From JAJTYI01 sp964420145 (GTDB lineage: Bacteria > Patescibacteriota > Dojkabacteria > B142 > OLB20), in contig CAYQRB010000002.1 in the NCBI GenBank assembly GCA_964420145.1, positions 4,255 through 68,254 on the forward strand: 64,000 nucleotides of DNA, written 5' to 3'. Positions 27,186 through 36,358 of the stretch are shown here, piece after piece; the first letter of the stretch is position 1; each line of letters starts with the position of its first letter. The position numbers were made by a program, and so were the translations under genes. The notes beneath the pieces were generated by a model that did no database searches, was not told where the DNA came from, and saw only the letters and a program-made list of their open reading frames with translations.

Positions 27186-29315
27186 ATGACTACTCAAAGC
27201 AAACTTTTAACTATAAAAGAAGGGTTTTCCACACTGAAAATAGAGCAGGTTTACAAAGATAGTGCATTAGTAAATATAGAGAGATGGCTAACTGGAGAGG
27301 AGTTCACAGAATATATCCCACAGATTGATTATCTGATTGAGTCAAGAAAATGGGATTTATTATTAGATTGTTTTTATCAAGTTGTCCCGTTTGGTACAGG
27401 AGGAAGACGAGGCCCAGTAGGTATCGGCCCCAACAGGATCAATATGTGGACTATACAAACATCAGCACAAGGGCATTCTCAATATTTACTAAAACAGTTC
27501 GGAGACGAGGCAAAAGAAAGAGGTGTGATTATAGCTTATGATGTTAGAGCGTATCTAAACGAAACAGAGTATGATAATAATAGACCAAACCCAGTATACG
27601 GACTGGATTGTAAAACGCTAGCAATTAAAGCTTCCGAAGTCTATGTAGCCAATGGTATTTATGTCCGTATATTTTCTGAGATTACACCTACTCCCGAGCT
27701 TTCGTTTATGGTTCGTGAGCTAAATGCGGTTTCGGGGATTATGATTAGTGCGAGTCATAATCCACCTGATCACAATGGTCAAAAGGTCATAAACGAAACC
27801 GGCGGTCAGTTAGTCCCACCCTTTGATCAGAATCTTGTAGATGTTGTAGTAAACGAAGTTAAGCAGATACAGGTAGTAAATTATGAACTAGCTAGGAGAG
27901 ATAATTTAATAATTGATATAACAAAAGAACAACACGAAAAATATATAGAAGCTACTAAAAAGATTTCTCTTAATTCAAACTATAGGGGAATTAAGATTTT
28001 GTTCAGCCCATTACACGGAACTTCTGCCCACACAATACCACAAATACTCTCAGGGATGGGGTTTGACTGTATACTGGATAAGGCTTCCAGTGTACCTGAT
28101 CCGCGATTTTCTACAGTAATGTTTAATATCCCAAATCCCGAGGTTATAGAATCTTTTTCCAATATTATTCCACAAGCAGAAGGAGTGGGAGCTGAGATTA
28201 TATTATCTGCAGATCCTGATGCTGATCGCATTGGACTTATGTCTAGGGAGCTAGATAAGTGGAGGTTTTATACAGGGAATGAAATTGCGATATTAATTAC
28301 TAAATATGTTCTTTCCGAACTCAAAGAAAATGGCAAGTTACTACCTAGTAACACATTGGTTAAAACTGTAGTTACTACAAATATGATTTCTGTTTTGGCA
28401 AAACATTATGGAGTAAAAATAGAATCAGATCTCTTGGTAGGTTTTAAATATATTGCAGAAGTAATGGATAACCTCGAGGTTTCAGGTAAAATCTCGGATT
28501 TTTTACTAGGTATGGAGGAAAGTCACGGATATACAGCAGGTAACTATATTCGCGAGAAAGACGCTTCTGTTCCTGCTATATTGATTTCAGAACTTGCCTC
28601 AAAGCTAAAAATGCAAAATATGACATTGGGTGAGTATTTGGATAATATTTATCAAGAATATGGATATTTCTTAAATTATCTAACAGAGATAAGGCTTCCC
28701 GGTGCAGAAGGAATGTCCTCTATTGCTAAAATCCAAAGCACTATTAGGGAACAAAAGCCACTCAAGTTTGGTGCTTTTGATGTTAAATCTATTATAGATC
28801 GCTGGGAGGGTGGTGACTTTTTGTCCCCTACTGACAAGGAATCTCGCAATGTATTAATAATTAATTTTGAACCGGGAGACTCTCTCCATCAACTACAAGT
28901 AGTTGTAAGGCCTTCTGGTACTGAGCCAAAGTTAAAAGTATATATTGAAATCGGTGCCAAGCCTGATTCATCCAAGACGCTAGATGACTTAAAGTTACTT
29001 TCTCAAGATTATAAAGATAAACTTGAAAAGGCAGTATTGACTTATATGTATAGTATAATTGGTATTAATTTCCCAGAGAGAGGATTTCTTTTGTTCTGGC
29101 AACTCCCTGCACAAAGTAAGATGAAGTACTTTGAAATCGAACCAGAGATTGCTAATTTAAAATTAATAACAGACCTTACGGAGAGAAAGCAGAAACTGGA
29201 TAAGTTACTTGCGTTTTTGGGAGCTGATCCTGTTGTAAAAGTAGATAAGGCGTTTAGAGCAAGATATGAGACTGGTATTTTAGAATATTTGGACCTAATA
29301 ATTTTATATGACTAA
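27186..29315 (+). CDS. Phosphohexomutase (phosphoglucomutase/phosphomannomutase family)
   Basis: Interconverts hexose 1- and 6-phosphates. PFGTGGRRGPVGIG is the substrate-entry motif. GIMISASHNPPDHNGQKV carries the phosphoserine in SASHNP. SADPDADRIGLM binds magnesium, GMEESHGYT is the sugar loop, and RPSGTEPKLKVYIE near residue 575 is the phosphate-binding loop. At 709 residues it is longer than the usual 550-600, with roughly 130 residues after the phosphate loop, largely helical and unrecognised. The stop overlaps the helicase ATG by 8 bases. Together with galU it would feed nucleotide-sugar synthesis. Confidence 0.88.
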   Translation: MTTQSKLLTIKEGFSTLKIEQVYKDSALVNIERWLTGEEFTEYIPQIDYLIESRKWDLLLDCFYQVVPFGTGGRRGPVGIGPNRINMWTIQTSAQGHSQYLLKQFGDEAKERGVIIAYDVRAYLNETEYDNNRPNPVYGLDCKTLAIKASEVYVANGIYVRIFSEITPTPELSFMVRELNAVSGIMISASHNPPDHNGQKVINETGGQLVPPFDQNLVDVVVNEVKQIQVVNYELARRDNLIIDITKEQHEKYIEATKKISLNSNYRGIKILFSPLHGTSAHTIPQILSGMGFDCILDKASSVPDPRFSTVMFNIPNPEVIESFSNIIPQAEGVGAEIILSADPDADRIGLMSRELDKWRFYTGNEIAILITKYVLSELKENGKLLPSNTLVKTVVTTNMISVLAKHYGVKIESDLLVGFKYIAEVMDNLEVSGKISDFLLGMEESHGYTAGNYIREKDASVPAILISELASKLKMQNMTLGEYLDNIYQEYGYFLNYLTEIRLPGAEGMSSIAKIQSTIREQKPLKFGAFDVKSIIDRWEGGDFLSPTDKESRNVLIINFEPGDSLHQLQVVVRPSGTEPKLKVYIEIGAKPDSSKTLDDLKLLSQDYKDKLEKAVLTYMYSIIGINFPERGFLLFWQLPAQSKMKYFEIEPEIANLKLITDLTERKQKLDKLLAFLGADPVVKVDKAFRARYETGILEYLDLIILYD

Positions 29316-32300
29316 TTTCTCTAAAGAATACAAACGGCTTAATCCTGAGCAAAAACTGGCGGTAGATACTATAGAGGGTCCGGTTATGGTAGTAGCAGGC
29401 CCTGGTACAGGTAAGACTCAAACACTAGCCTTGAGGATCGCAAATATTTTACTAAAAACTCAAATTGACCCTAGAAATATACTCTGTCTCACTTTTACCG
29501 AAAGTGCAGCATTAGAAATGCTTACTCGCTTAAGGCGTTTTATTGGCCCAGATGCATATAAAGTTAGAATTTTTACATTTCACGCTTTTTGTGGATACCT
29601 TATGTCCTCAAATCTCGAGAAATTCCCACAGATTACTGAAGATAACGAAAATATTGATGAAAGTGATAGATACGAAATTTTATTAAATATCTTGAAAACT
29701 CTACCTGTAAAAGACTCTTTAAGAAATATAAATAATGAGGGGACAAACATAAAAGATGTTAGTGAGGCAATTTCTAGTTTAAAAAAGGAAGGAGTATCAC
29801 CAGAAAAACTTGGACTAATAATAGAGAAAGAAAAAGAATATCTAAAAAATACTAGAAAGTATTTTACCGAGTTTCTAGCAATCAATGCTAGGAAAATTAC
29901 TGCTATTGATCAACAAAACTTGTATAACAATCTTTTATCCAGTGCTGATTCAACGAGTATATACACAAAAGGAGTAGCAGAGCTAATCAGAGAATATGAA
30001 GGTCAAAGCAGTACTCAATTTAAGAAAGGTGTTCGTAAGATATTTGAACGACTTGATAATTATAATTATTTCCCCAAGTTGGAATCTCTGAAAAATATAT
30101 ATGAACGATATCAGGATGAACTTAGGAAAAGTAAGCAATATGATTTTGAGGATATGATTATGTTTGTATTGGATAGACTTATACAAGATCAAGATTTTCT
30201 CAGTAGTGTACAAGAGGAATTTCAATATATATTAGTTGACGAATACCAAGATACAAATGCTTCACAAAATGAAATAATTCAGCTTATCGGAAGTTTTTAC
30301 GATAATCCAAATCTCTTTGTAGTAGGTGATGATGATCAATCCATTTACCGTTTTCAGGGAGCAAATTTAGAAAATATTCTACAATTTTCCAGAAACTATA
30401 AAAACTCTCTTAATATCATAACCTTAAAAAATAATTATCGAAGTCAGCCGTATATTTTGCAAGCTTCAAGGAAGGTTATAGAGGACGCTGAAAACCGTTT
30501 AGAGGATGAATTCCCCGAAGTTGATAAAAATCTAGTACCTAACAGGAAAGCGATTTCTAAAAAGATAGAACTTGGTGTATATAATACACAAGAAAGTGAA
30601 ATAGCTGATATTGCTAGCAAGATAAAACTCTTATTAAAGGAAGGCACAGATCCAGGAGAGGTTGCTGTTATATTTGCCAAAAACGCAGATATGGAGCCTT
30701 TTGTAGAGATATTTACTAAGGAAAAAATTCCTTTTCAGGTATCAAGGTCGGGAGGTGTAGTTAATAATATACATATTAAAAATATTCTAATTCTTTTGGA
30801 ATATCTTCAAAATCCATATACAGAGGAGCTACTCTCTAGGATTTTATATATGCCTTATTTTGGTTTTGATAATCTTGATGTTTTTAAGATCATTAACTTT
30901 GCCTATCGTAAAAGATTAGATATTTACAGAATTTTAATTACGGATACATTGCTTTCTGAGTCAGGAGTTACTAATATTAAAGTTTTTCAAAACTTTCTTA
31001 AAGATATCTCAGATTGGCATAGAGAAATTGTTGTTATGCATCCAGCACAGTTTTTTCCTTTTATAATTAAAGAAGCAAAAATCCTGGAGTATTTAAGTAA
31101 ACTAGAAGACAATTATTTGGAGTTAAATAATTTTCATATTTTATACGATTTCTTAAAGAAACATTTAAGGGCTAATTCCAAATTCAACTTTGAAGATTTA
31201 GTAAGAAAAATTAATCTAATAAGTGAATATAAGCTAGGTGTTTTGAATAGAACTAATATTGTAGAAACATCCAAAGTAAATATTTTGACGGCACACAAGT
31301 CCAAAGGCCTAGAGTTTGAACATGTTTTTATCCCAGACTTATTAAGCAGTAAATGGGAAAAGTCCAGAGGTAAAGCTGGTTTGAAGCTACCTCAAAGTAT
31401 CAATATTCACGACTACACTACAAATGAAATTGATGAAAGAATACGATTATTTTTTGTCGCATTAACTAGAGCTAAAGATAATATATATCTTTCTTATCCC
31501 CTACTTAATGGAGATGGTAAAGAAAATAAACCCAGTATGTTTATTTCAGTGATAACTCCGGAATTAATTGAGGAAAAGAGTTTTGATATATCCGAAAGTG
31601 ACCATAAAGAGCAACTTATACTTTCGCTTAGCGAGAGTGTAGATATATTTAGTGATAAAGGAAAGGTCTTTTTAAGTAGCCTTTTGGAAAATTTTGCATT
31701 AAGTCCTACAAGTTACAATAACTATAAAAAATGTCCTCATTGTTTTTTTCTTACAGATATTGTTCGTATACCTAGTGCTATGAGTATATCCTCTGTTTAT
31801 GGAAGTGTAATACATAAGACTCTAAATCTCTTTTTAGGTAAATTTTATCGGACAAAAGTTCTACCTAGCATGCAAGTGTTAATCGATATGTATTTAACAG
31901 AGCTAAAAAAACAATTTCTTGATCCCAACCAAATCAGAGATCTAGAAGAAAAAGGAAAAGCTACACTAGAAGTTTTTTATAATGAAAAATTATCTTCTGT
32001 CAATTCAACCTCTCTAACAGAAATAGATTTTGGTAGATACAAAATTAATATTGATGGAGTTCCCATCAAAGGAAGAATAGATAGAATTGATTTTATGGAC
32101 GAAGCTATAAACAGAGTCGAAGTAGTTGATTATAAAACAGGAATAGAAAATTCACAAAACACAAGTGTTACGAATAAAGGTCCTTATTATGTTCAGCTTT
32201 TGTTTTATAAACTACTAATAGAAAACTATCCTAAATACAACTGGGAAGTGAAATCAGGTAAAATAGTTTATGTAGAACCAAGTAAAATTGGAGAACCACA

Positions 32301-32457
32301 AAAGGATAGAGAGATGGTTTTGCCAGATGAAGATGTGAATTGGCTTAAAGTAGAACTTAAAGATACTTATTCTTCAATTATGAATATGGAGTTTGGTATT
32401 AAAAATAAAGGAGATTGTTATAATGAAGAATTACATAATATTGATTTTAAGTTTTAA
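29308..32457 (+). CDS. UvrD/PcrA-type helicase with C-terminal RecB-like nuclease
   Basis: A 1049-residue superfamily-1A helicase. Motif I is VVAGPGTGKTQT, motif II YILVDEYQDTN, motif III VGDDDQSIYRFQGA, motif IV NNYRSQP, motif V TAHKSKGLEFEHVF and motif VI RLFFVALTRAKDN. From about residue 790 a PD-(D/E)XK nuclease domain follows: ALSPTSYNNYKKCPHCFF, YGSVIHKTLN, GRIDRIDFM and VEVVDYKTG, with the catalytic Asp and Lys in the last. One chain with both activities is like a compact AddAB/RecBCD-type end-processing enzyme. It is coupled to the phosphohexomutase gene and to a small receiver-like gene 3 bases downstream. Confidence 0.88.
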   Translation: MTNFSKEYKRLNPEQKLAVDTIEGPVMVVAGPGTGKTQTLALRIANILLKTQIDPRNILCLTFTESAALEMLTRLRRFIGPDAYKVRIFTFHAFCGYLMSSNLEKFPQITEDNENIDESDRYEILLNILKTLPVKDSLRNINNEGTNIKDVSEAISSLKKEGVSPEKLGLIIEKEKEYLKNTRKYFTEFLAINARKITAIDQQNLYNNLLSSADSTSIYTKGVAELIREYEGQSSTQFKKGVRKIFERLDNYNYFPKLESLKNIYERYQDELRKSKQYDFEDMIMFVLDRLIQDQDFLSSVQEEFQYILVDEYQDTNASQNEIIQLIGSFYDNPNLFVVGDDDQSIYRFQGANLENILQFSRNYKNSLNIITLKNNYRSQPYILQASRKVIEDAENRLEDEFPEVDKNLVPNRKAISKKIELGVYNTQESEIADIASKIKLLLKEGTDPGEVAVIFAKNADMEPFVEIFTKEKIPFQVSRSGGVVNNIHIKNILILLEYLQNPYTEELLSRILYMPYFGFDNLDVFKIINFAYRKRLDIYRILITDTLLSESGVTNIKVFQNFLKDISDWHREIVVMHPAQFFPFIIKEAKILEYLSKLEDNYLELNNFHILYDFLKKHLRANSKFNFEDLVRKINLISEYKLGVLNRTNIVETSKVNILTAHKSKGLEFEHVFIPDLLSSKWEKSRGKAGLKLPQSINIHDYTTNEIDERIRLFFVALTRAKDNIYLSYPLLNGDGKENKPSMFISVITPELIEEKSFDISESDHKEQLILSLSESVDIFSDKGKVFLSSLLENFALSPTSYNNYKKCPHCFFLTDIVRIPSAMSISSVYGSVIHKTLNLFLGKFYRTKVLPSMQVLIDMYLTELKKQFLDPNQIRDLEEKGKATLEVFYNEKLSSVNSTSLTEIDFGRYKINIDGVPIKGRIDRIDFMDEAINRVEVVDYKTGIENSQNTSVTNKGPYYVQLLFYKLLIENYPKYNWEVKSGKIVYVEPSKIGEPQKDREMVLPDEDVNWLKVELKDTYSSIMNMEFGIKNKGDCYNEELHNIDFKF

Positions 32458-32460
32458 ATA

Positions 32461-32871
32461 ATGGAAAACCACACTGTAATTGTCCAATTTGATTACGACG
32501 AGAACTATGCAACAGTAGTAGATTTAATTTGCTTTAATCTAGGTGTTGATAGTGGGAAGTATTTCCGAACCATTAAAGATGCTCATACATATTTGACAAT
32601 GATTGATAAATCTAAAGAGTTTCCAGATATTGCTATAATTACTAACTATCTCGGTCGAAGCAGTATAGATGGTGAAGAAGTAGCTAAAAAATTAAAAATC
32701 ATAAGTCCTGATACTACCATTATCGCTTACACTGAAGATGACGAAGCGGATTGGGGTGATCATTTGGCTCTAAAATCAGGAGATGGGGAAGATAAGTCTC
32801 TTATTACTCTACTGGAAAAACTCACAAAAACCACTTTTAACTATGATAATTCCAAAGAGGTCTCTAACTAA
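32461..32871 (+). CDS. Receiver-like (pseudo-receiver) small protein
   Basis: 136 residues with the alternating pattern of a response-regulator receiver: FPDIAIITNYLGRSSIDGEEVAKKL, then DTTIIAYTEDDEADWG and LKSGD, matching the beta3 strand, the helix after it, the beta4 Thr/Ser region and the beta5 Lys. The phospho-acceptor Asp at the end of beta3 appears to be replaced (Thr-Asn). It would therefore be a pseudo-receiver rather than a phosphorylated regulator. There is no output domain. It sits 3 bases after the helicase-nuclease stop, so it is probably in the same operon and may bind that enzyme; this is inference. Confidence 0.55.
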   Translation: MENHTVIVQFDYDENYATVVDLICFNLGVDSGKYFRTIKDAHTYLTMIDKSKEFPDIAIITNYLGRSSIDGEEVAKKLKIISPDTTIIAYTEDDEADWGDHLALKSGDGEDKSLITLLEKLTKTTFNYDNSKEVSN

Positions 32872-33020
32872 TCAGATTCTTTTTATCTCTATTTTATAAG
32901 TGTCGTATATAATATATTTAAACTCTTTTTAATCATATTATGAGTAAGTTACAAGTTTTTACTAAAGGTTGGTGTGTTTTCTACAATATTCTTCTTGTAT
33001 TCTAAGCGAATTTGTAACAA

Positions 33021-33998
33021 ATGATAGTGTTACCAGAAGATACTACAGATAGAAACTTAGCTATATCAAAAATGCAAAATATACCAAGTCCTTATTTAGA
33101 TGGTTGGTTAGAAGTCTCCAAAACACACTCGATTTATTATAGTTTGTATGGCAATCCCAAGGGACTGCCGGTAATTCGCCCACATGGTGGACCTGGCTCT
33201 TACTCCAAACCTAAATATGCAAATCTCTATGACCTAGATAAATTTAATGTGATTTTCTTCGATCAACGAGGCTGTGGTAAATCTACCTCTGTCGTGCAAA
33301 CAAAGGAAAATACAACTCAGGATTTGGTTAATGATATCGAGAAGTTGCGTATACATCTGGGTATAGATTCTTGGTATATGTATGGACCAAGTTGGGGTAG
33401 TACCCTTGTTTTGCTTTATGCTCAGCAATATCCCAAGAGAGTAAGGAGTATACTTTTGCAAGGAGTGTTTTTAGGAACCAAAAATGAGGATGACTGGGTC
33501 TATAGATTCGGTGCAAATCAGATTTTTCCCGATTATTTTCAAGAGTTTTCAAACTTACTACCTGCTAGCAATAAAGAAAATCTTACAGAGTATTTTTATA
33601 AAATAGTGATAGGAGATGACAGAGAGCTACAAGAAAAACTTATCCCGATGTTTAACAAATGGGAAGGGTCTCTACTTTCTATAGAACCTCAGGCAGATGG
33701 TATGGTTGATATTGAAGAAGAAATCAACTCTGCAAGAATTTATCTGCATTATAAGAGGAACAATTATTTTCTACGAGACGGAGAGATTTTATTTCCTGAA
33801 AATATTGCGAAGATTAAAAACATACCGATGATGATAGTAAATGGACGCTATGATATGGTTACACCTATGATCACAGCTTGGCGACTTCACCAAGCTCTTC
33901 CCAAATCTAAACTAGAGATTGTTACTCTAGCAGGTCACCACGGATCGGATCCTCAACTTCATAAGGCCTTAAAAACCCTGTTAAGGTTTAAGTGGTAA
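33021..33998 (+). CDS. pip: Prolyl aminopeptidase (alpha/beta hydrolase, S33)
   Basis: Removes N-terminal proline from peptides in the cytoplasm. It has the oxyanion-hole motif RPHGGPGSYSKP, the typical FDQRGCGKS and the nucleophile elbow GPSWGS, where most members have GGSWGS. The catalytic Asp lies in NGRYDMVTP and the His in LAGHHGSD. Length (325) is normal. No signal peptide is seen. A short AT-rich spacer of about 150 bases separates it from the upstream operon. Confidence 0.88.
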   Translation: MIVLPEDTTDRNLAISKMQNIPSPYLDGWLEVSKTHSIYYSLYGNPKGLPVIRPHGGPGSYSKPKYANLYDLDKFNVIFFDQRGCGKSTSVVQTKENTTQDLVNDIEKLRIHLGIDSWYMYGPSWGSTLVLLYAQQYPKRVRSILLQGVFLGTKNEDDWVYRFGANQIFPDYFQEFSNLLPASNKENLTEYFYKIVIGDDRELQEKLIPMFNKWEGSLLSIEPQADGMVDIEEEINSARIYLHYKRNNYFLRDGEILFPENIAKIKNIPMMIVNGRYDMVTPMITAWRLHQALPKSKLEIVTLAGHHGSDPQLHKALKTLLRFKW

Positions 33999-34007
33999 AA
34001 GGTTATA

Positions 34008-35774
34008 TTATTCAACTAACACTCCGTTTGATTGCAATTCCCACAAGTATCTATAAATTCCTCCTTTTCTTTTAATCAGCTCTTCATGACTTCCTTCTTC
34101 TATTATCCTTCCTTGTTCAAAAACAAGTATTCTATCAACTTTTTCTATGGTAGATAGGCGATGAGCAATAATAATCGTAGTTCTGTTTTTACTCAAACTC
34201 CAGAGTGCTTTTTGTATTTGTTTTTCAGATATGGAATCAAGATTACTTGTAGCCTCATCAAATATGATTATAGGGGTATCTGCCATAAATGCTCTGGCAA
34301 TCGCTAATCTTTGTTTCTGACCTCCTGAGAGTTTTATACCTCTCTCTCCTACCTGTGTATTATATTTCTCTGGTAATGTATTGATGAAGTCATAAAGATA
34401 TGCATTTTGAGAAGCAGTTATTAACTCATGGGGTTCGTATTTATCTGCTTTGGAATACCCAATATTGAATCCGATAGTATTATTAAAAAGCACAGCTTCT
34501 TGAGGAACCATTGATATTAGCTCACGAAGATCTTTTTTAGGGAAGTTTTTGATGTTGATACCATTGATAAGGATTTCTCCAGAAGTGGGGTCATAAAACC
34601 GCATAAGTAGTTTTATAAGTGTCGTTTTCCCTACTCCTGAGCTGCCAACTAGTGCAATGGATTCTCCCTGTTGTATTTCTAAGTTTAAACCCTCAAATAC
34701 ACTATGGTTTTCATCATAACCAAACGATACATTATTGAAAGTTATTTTTAAGCCTGAAGTAGAGTTTTGTATCGTTTCCTGGTCTTGAGGGGAAAGTTTT
34801 TTGACTTTATCAATCACTACTATTTTTTCATCAAGTAATCCTAGATACGCTTTTAAGTCATTGAAGTTCTTAGCAACTTCTCTGAACTGAAAAACAAGAT
34901 TTCGTATTTTTGGATAAAAAGTACTAGCAAAAGTTATTGCCATAACAAATTCTCCGGGGTTTATATATCCTTTGTTAAGATCATTAACTGCGAAAAGAAT
35001 AGTGATTAGAAGGCCGATATTCACTAGACCCCCATTTACTAAATCGATCACCCTGAAAGTTTTCGTGTAGTTTATAAAACTTTCTTCCCAAATTTTAACT
35101 TTTTTCCCTAAACGAATTTGTTCGTATCTTTCTTGTGCAAAATACTTAACATTTTCAAATGCAATCATATTGTCTACTATTAACGCATTCACATCATCAT
35201 CACAATCATTAAAGGTTCTTCGTTTTCTTACATTGTGTTTAACTGTAAAATACATTGCAAAGACATTAATGAAGAAAACTATAACCGTGATGGTTATTAA
35301 CCGTGGATATATTGTTGAATAGATTATAATCAAAAAAATAAAATCAAGAATAATTCTTACTGCCCATATGTTAAGCTCGTCAAAAAAACTAATGAATGCT
35401 CCCTCCCCTCTTTTGAAAAGGCTAATTAGTTTACCTGATGATTTCTGAATATGATAATGAAAGTCTAAGTCATGAAGATGTTTGAAAATATCTGTTTTCA
35501 ATTTAGCAGATGTCCTGACTATAGTAATATCAGAAACATACATTGTAATGGTATCACCTAGGTAGGTAACCACAGTAACTACACAGATTAATAGTAGGGA
35601 GTTAAAGAGTTTTTCATTGTCTCCTTCAAGGGATGCGTTGACACCATTTCGAAGAAAAAGAGGCAAGAGGTTAGAAAGCAATGCCATTAGGGTGTTTAGC
35701 AGGATTGCAGATAAATAGAAATACTTAAATTTCCAAACATAAGAATAGAAGCGTTTAATGTACTTTATATCCAT
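34008..35774 (-). CDS. ABC exporter (fused membrane and ATPase domains)
   Basis: 588 residues: six membrane spans in about residues 1-300, then the nucleotide-binding domain. Walker A is GSSGVGKTTL, the signature LSGGQKQRLAIARA, Walker B IIIFDEATSNLD and the H-loop IIAHRLST. It belongs to the MsbA/ABCB half-transporter group and works as a dimer. It is the last gene of a minus-strand cluster with a thioredoxin-like protein, an exported coiled-coil protein and a small membrane protein. This makes export of a peptide or lipid linked to those proteins plausible, but the substrate is unknown. Confidence 0.9.
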   Translation of the reverse strand: MDIKYIKRFYSYVWKFKYFYLSAILLNTLMALLSNLLPLFLRNGVNASLEGDNEKLFNSLLLICVVTVVTYLGDTITMYVSDITIVRTSAKLKTDIFKHLHDLDFHYHIQKSSGKLISLFKRGEGAFISFFDELNIWAVRIILDFIFLIIIYSTIYPRLITITVIVFFINVFAMYFTVKHNVRKRRTFNDCDDDVNALIVDNMIAFENVKYFAQERYEQIRLGKKVKIWEESFINYTKTFRVIDLVNGGLVNIGLLITILFAVNDLNKGYINPGEFVMAITFASTFYPKIRNLVFQFREVAKNFNDLKAYLGLLDEKIVVIDKVKKLSPQDQETIQNSTSGLKITFNNVSFGYDENHSVFEGLNLEIQQGESIALVGSSGVGKTTLIKLLMRFYDPTSGEILINGINIKNFPKKDLRELISMVPQEAVLFNNTIGFNIGYSKADKYEPHELITASQNAYLYDFINTLPEKYNTQVGERGIKLSGGQKQRLAIARAFMADTPIIIFDEATSNLDSISEKQIQKALWSLSKNRTTIIIAHRLSTIEKVDRILVFEQGRIIEEGSHEELIKRKGGIYRYLWELQSNGVLVE

Positions 35775-35776
35775 AA

Positions 35777-36358
35777 TTAAATTGATATTGAGTCTTCGAA
35801 ACTTGTAGTAGTTTCTTGACCTAAGTTATTCTCACTACTGTGTTTATCACTAGTAGAGTGATTTTTTTCGGAGTTCTTTCTTTTACCTCTGGATTGATAT
35901 ATACCTATAAAATTAGAAACAAACCCAGTAAGCAGTGAGGTTACAAACAACAGGAATGCTACTGTATAAAGATTATCAGTTAGTGAGGGAGATAACGCAA
36001 AATTTATTTTCCAAAGGATAAGACCAGTTAGGAAATAAAATAAAAAAACATAATATATAGGTTGGAGTAAAACTATAAATAAAATTGATAGAAGAGGAAC
36101 CAGGAGTACATCTTTTCTTGATTGAAAGAGATTGTTGAACTTGAAAATATAAACACAGATTAACCACGAAACTATATGTGAGAGTAAATAGAAAGTACTG
36201 ACTACATAAATATTTTGAAATCCGCCTTGTAGCATTAAAAATGGATCTTCTTCTATAAATACTCCAATATAGCTAAAAAATGCAAAAATTAGGATTAGTA
36301 GTAATCCGGGTAACATAAATCTAAAATATGAAATTGTAGATTTTAGTTTTGTTGACAT
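35777..36358 (-). CDS. Hypothetical polytopic membrane protein
   Basis: 193 residues with about five hydrophobic segments and a hydrophilic Ser/Glu/Asn-rich tail of 40 residues. I recognise no family. It overlaps the 3' end of the upstream exported-protein gene by 16 bases and ends 2 bases before the ABC exporter, so it is a member of the same operon and may be an accessory subunit. Confidence 0.65.
   Translation of the reverse strand: MSTKLKSTISYFRFMLPGLLLILIFAFFSYIGVFIEEDPFLMLQGGFQNIYVVSTFYLLSHIVSWLICVYIFKFNNLFQSRKDVLLVPLLSILFIVLLQPIYYVFLFYFLTGLILWKINFALSPSLTDNLYTVAFLLFVTSLLTGFVSNFIGIYQSRGKRKNSEKNHSTSDKHSSENNLGQETTTSFEDSISI

Noticed and set aside
32940..33005. A 21-codon frame (MSKLQVFTKGWCVFYNILLVF) upstream of the prolyl aminopeptidase gene, as a possible leader peptide
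   Set aside because: No attenuator-like alternative hairpins and no terminator T-run between it and the gene; too short to support on its own.
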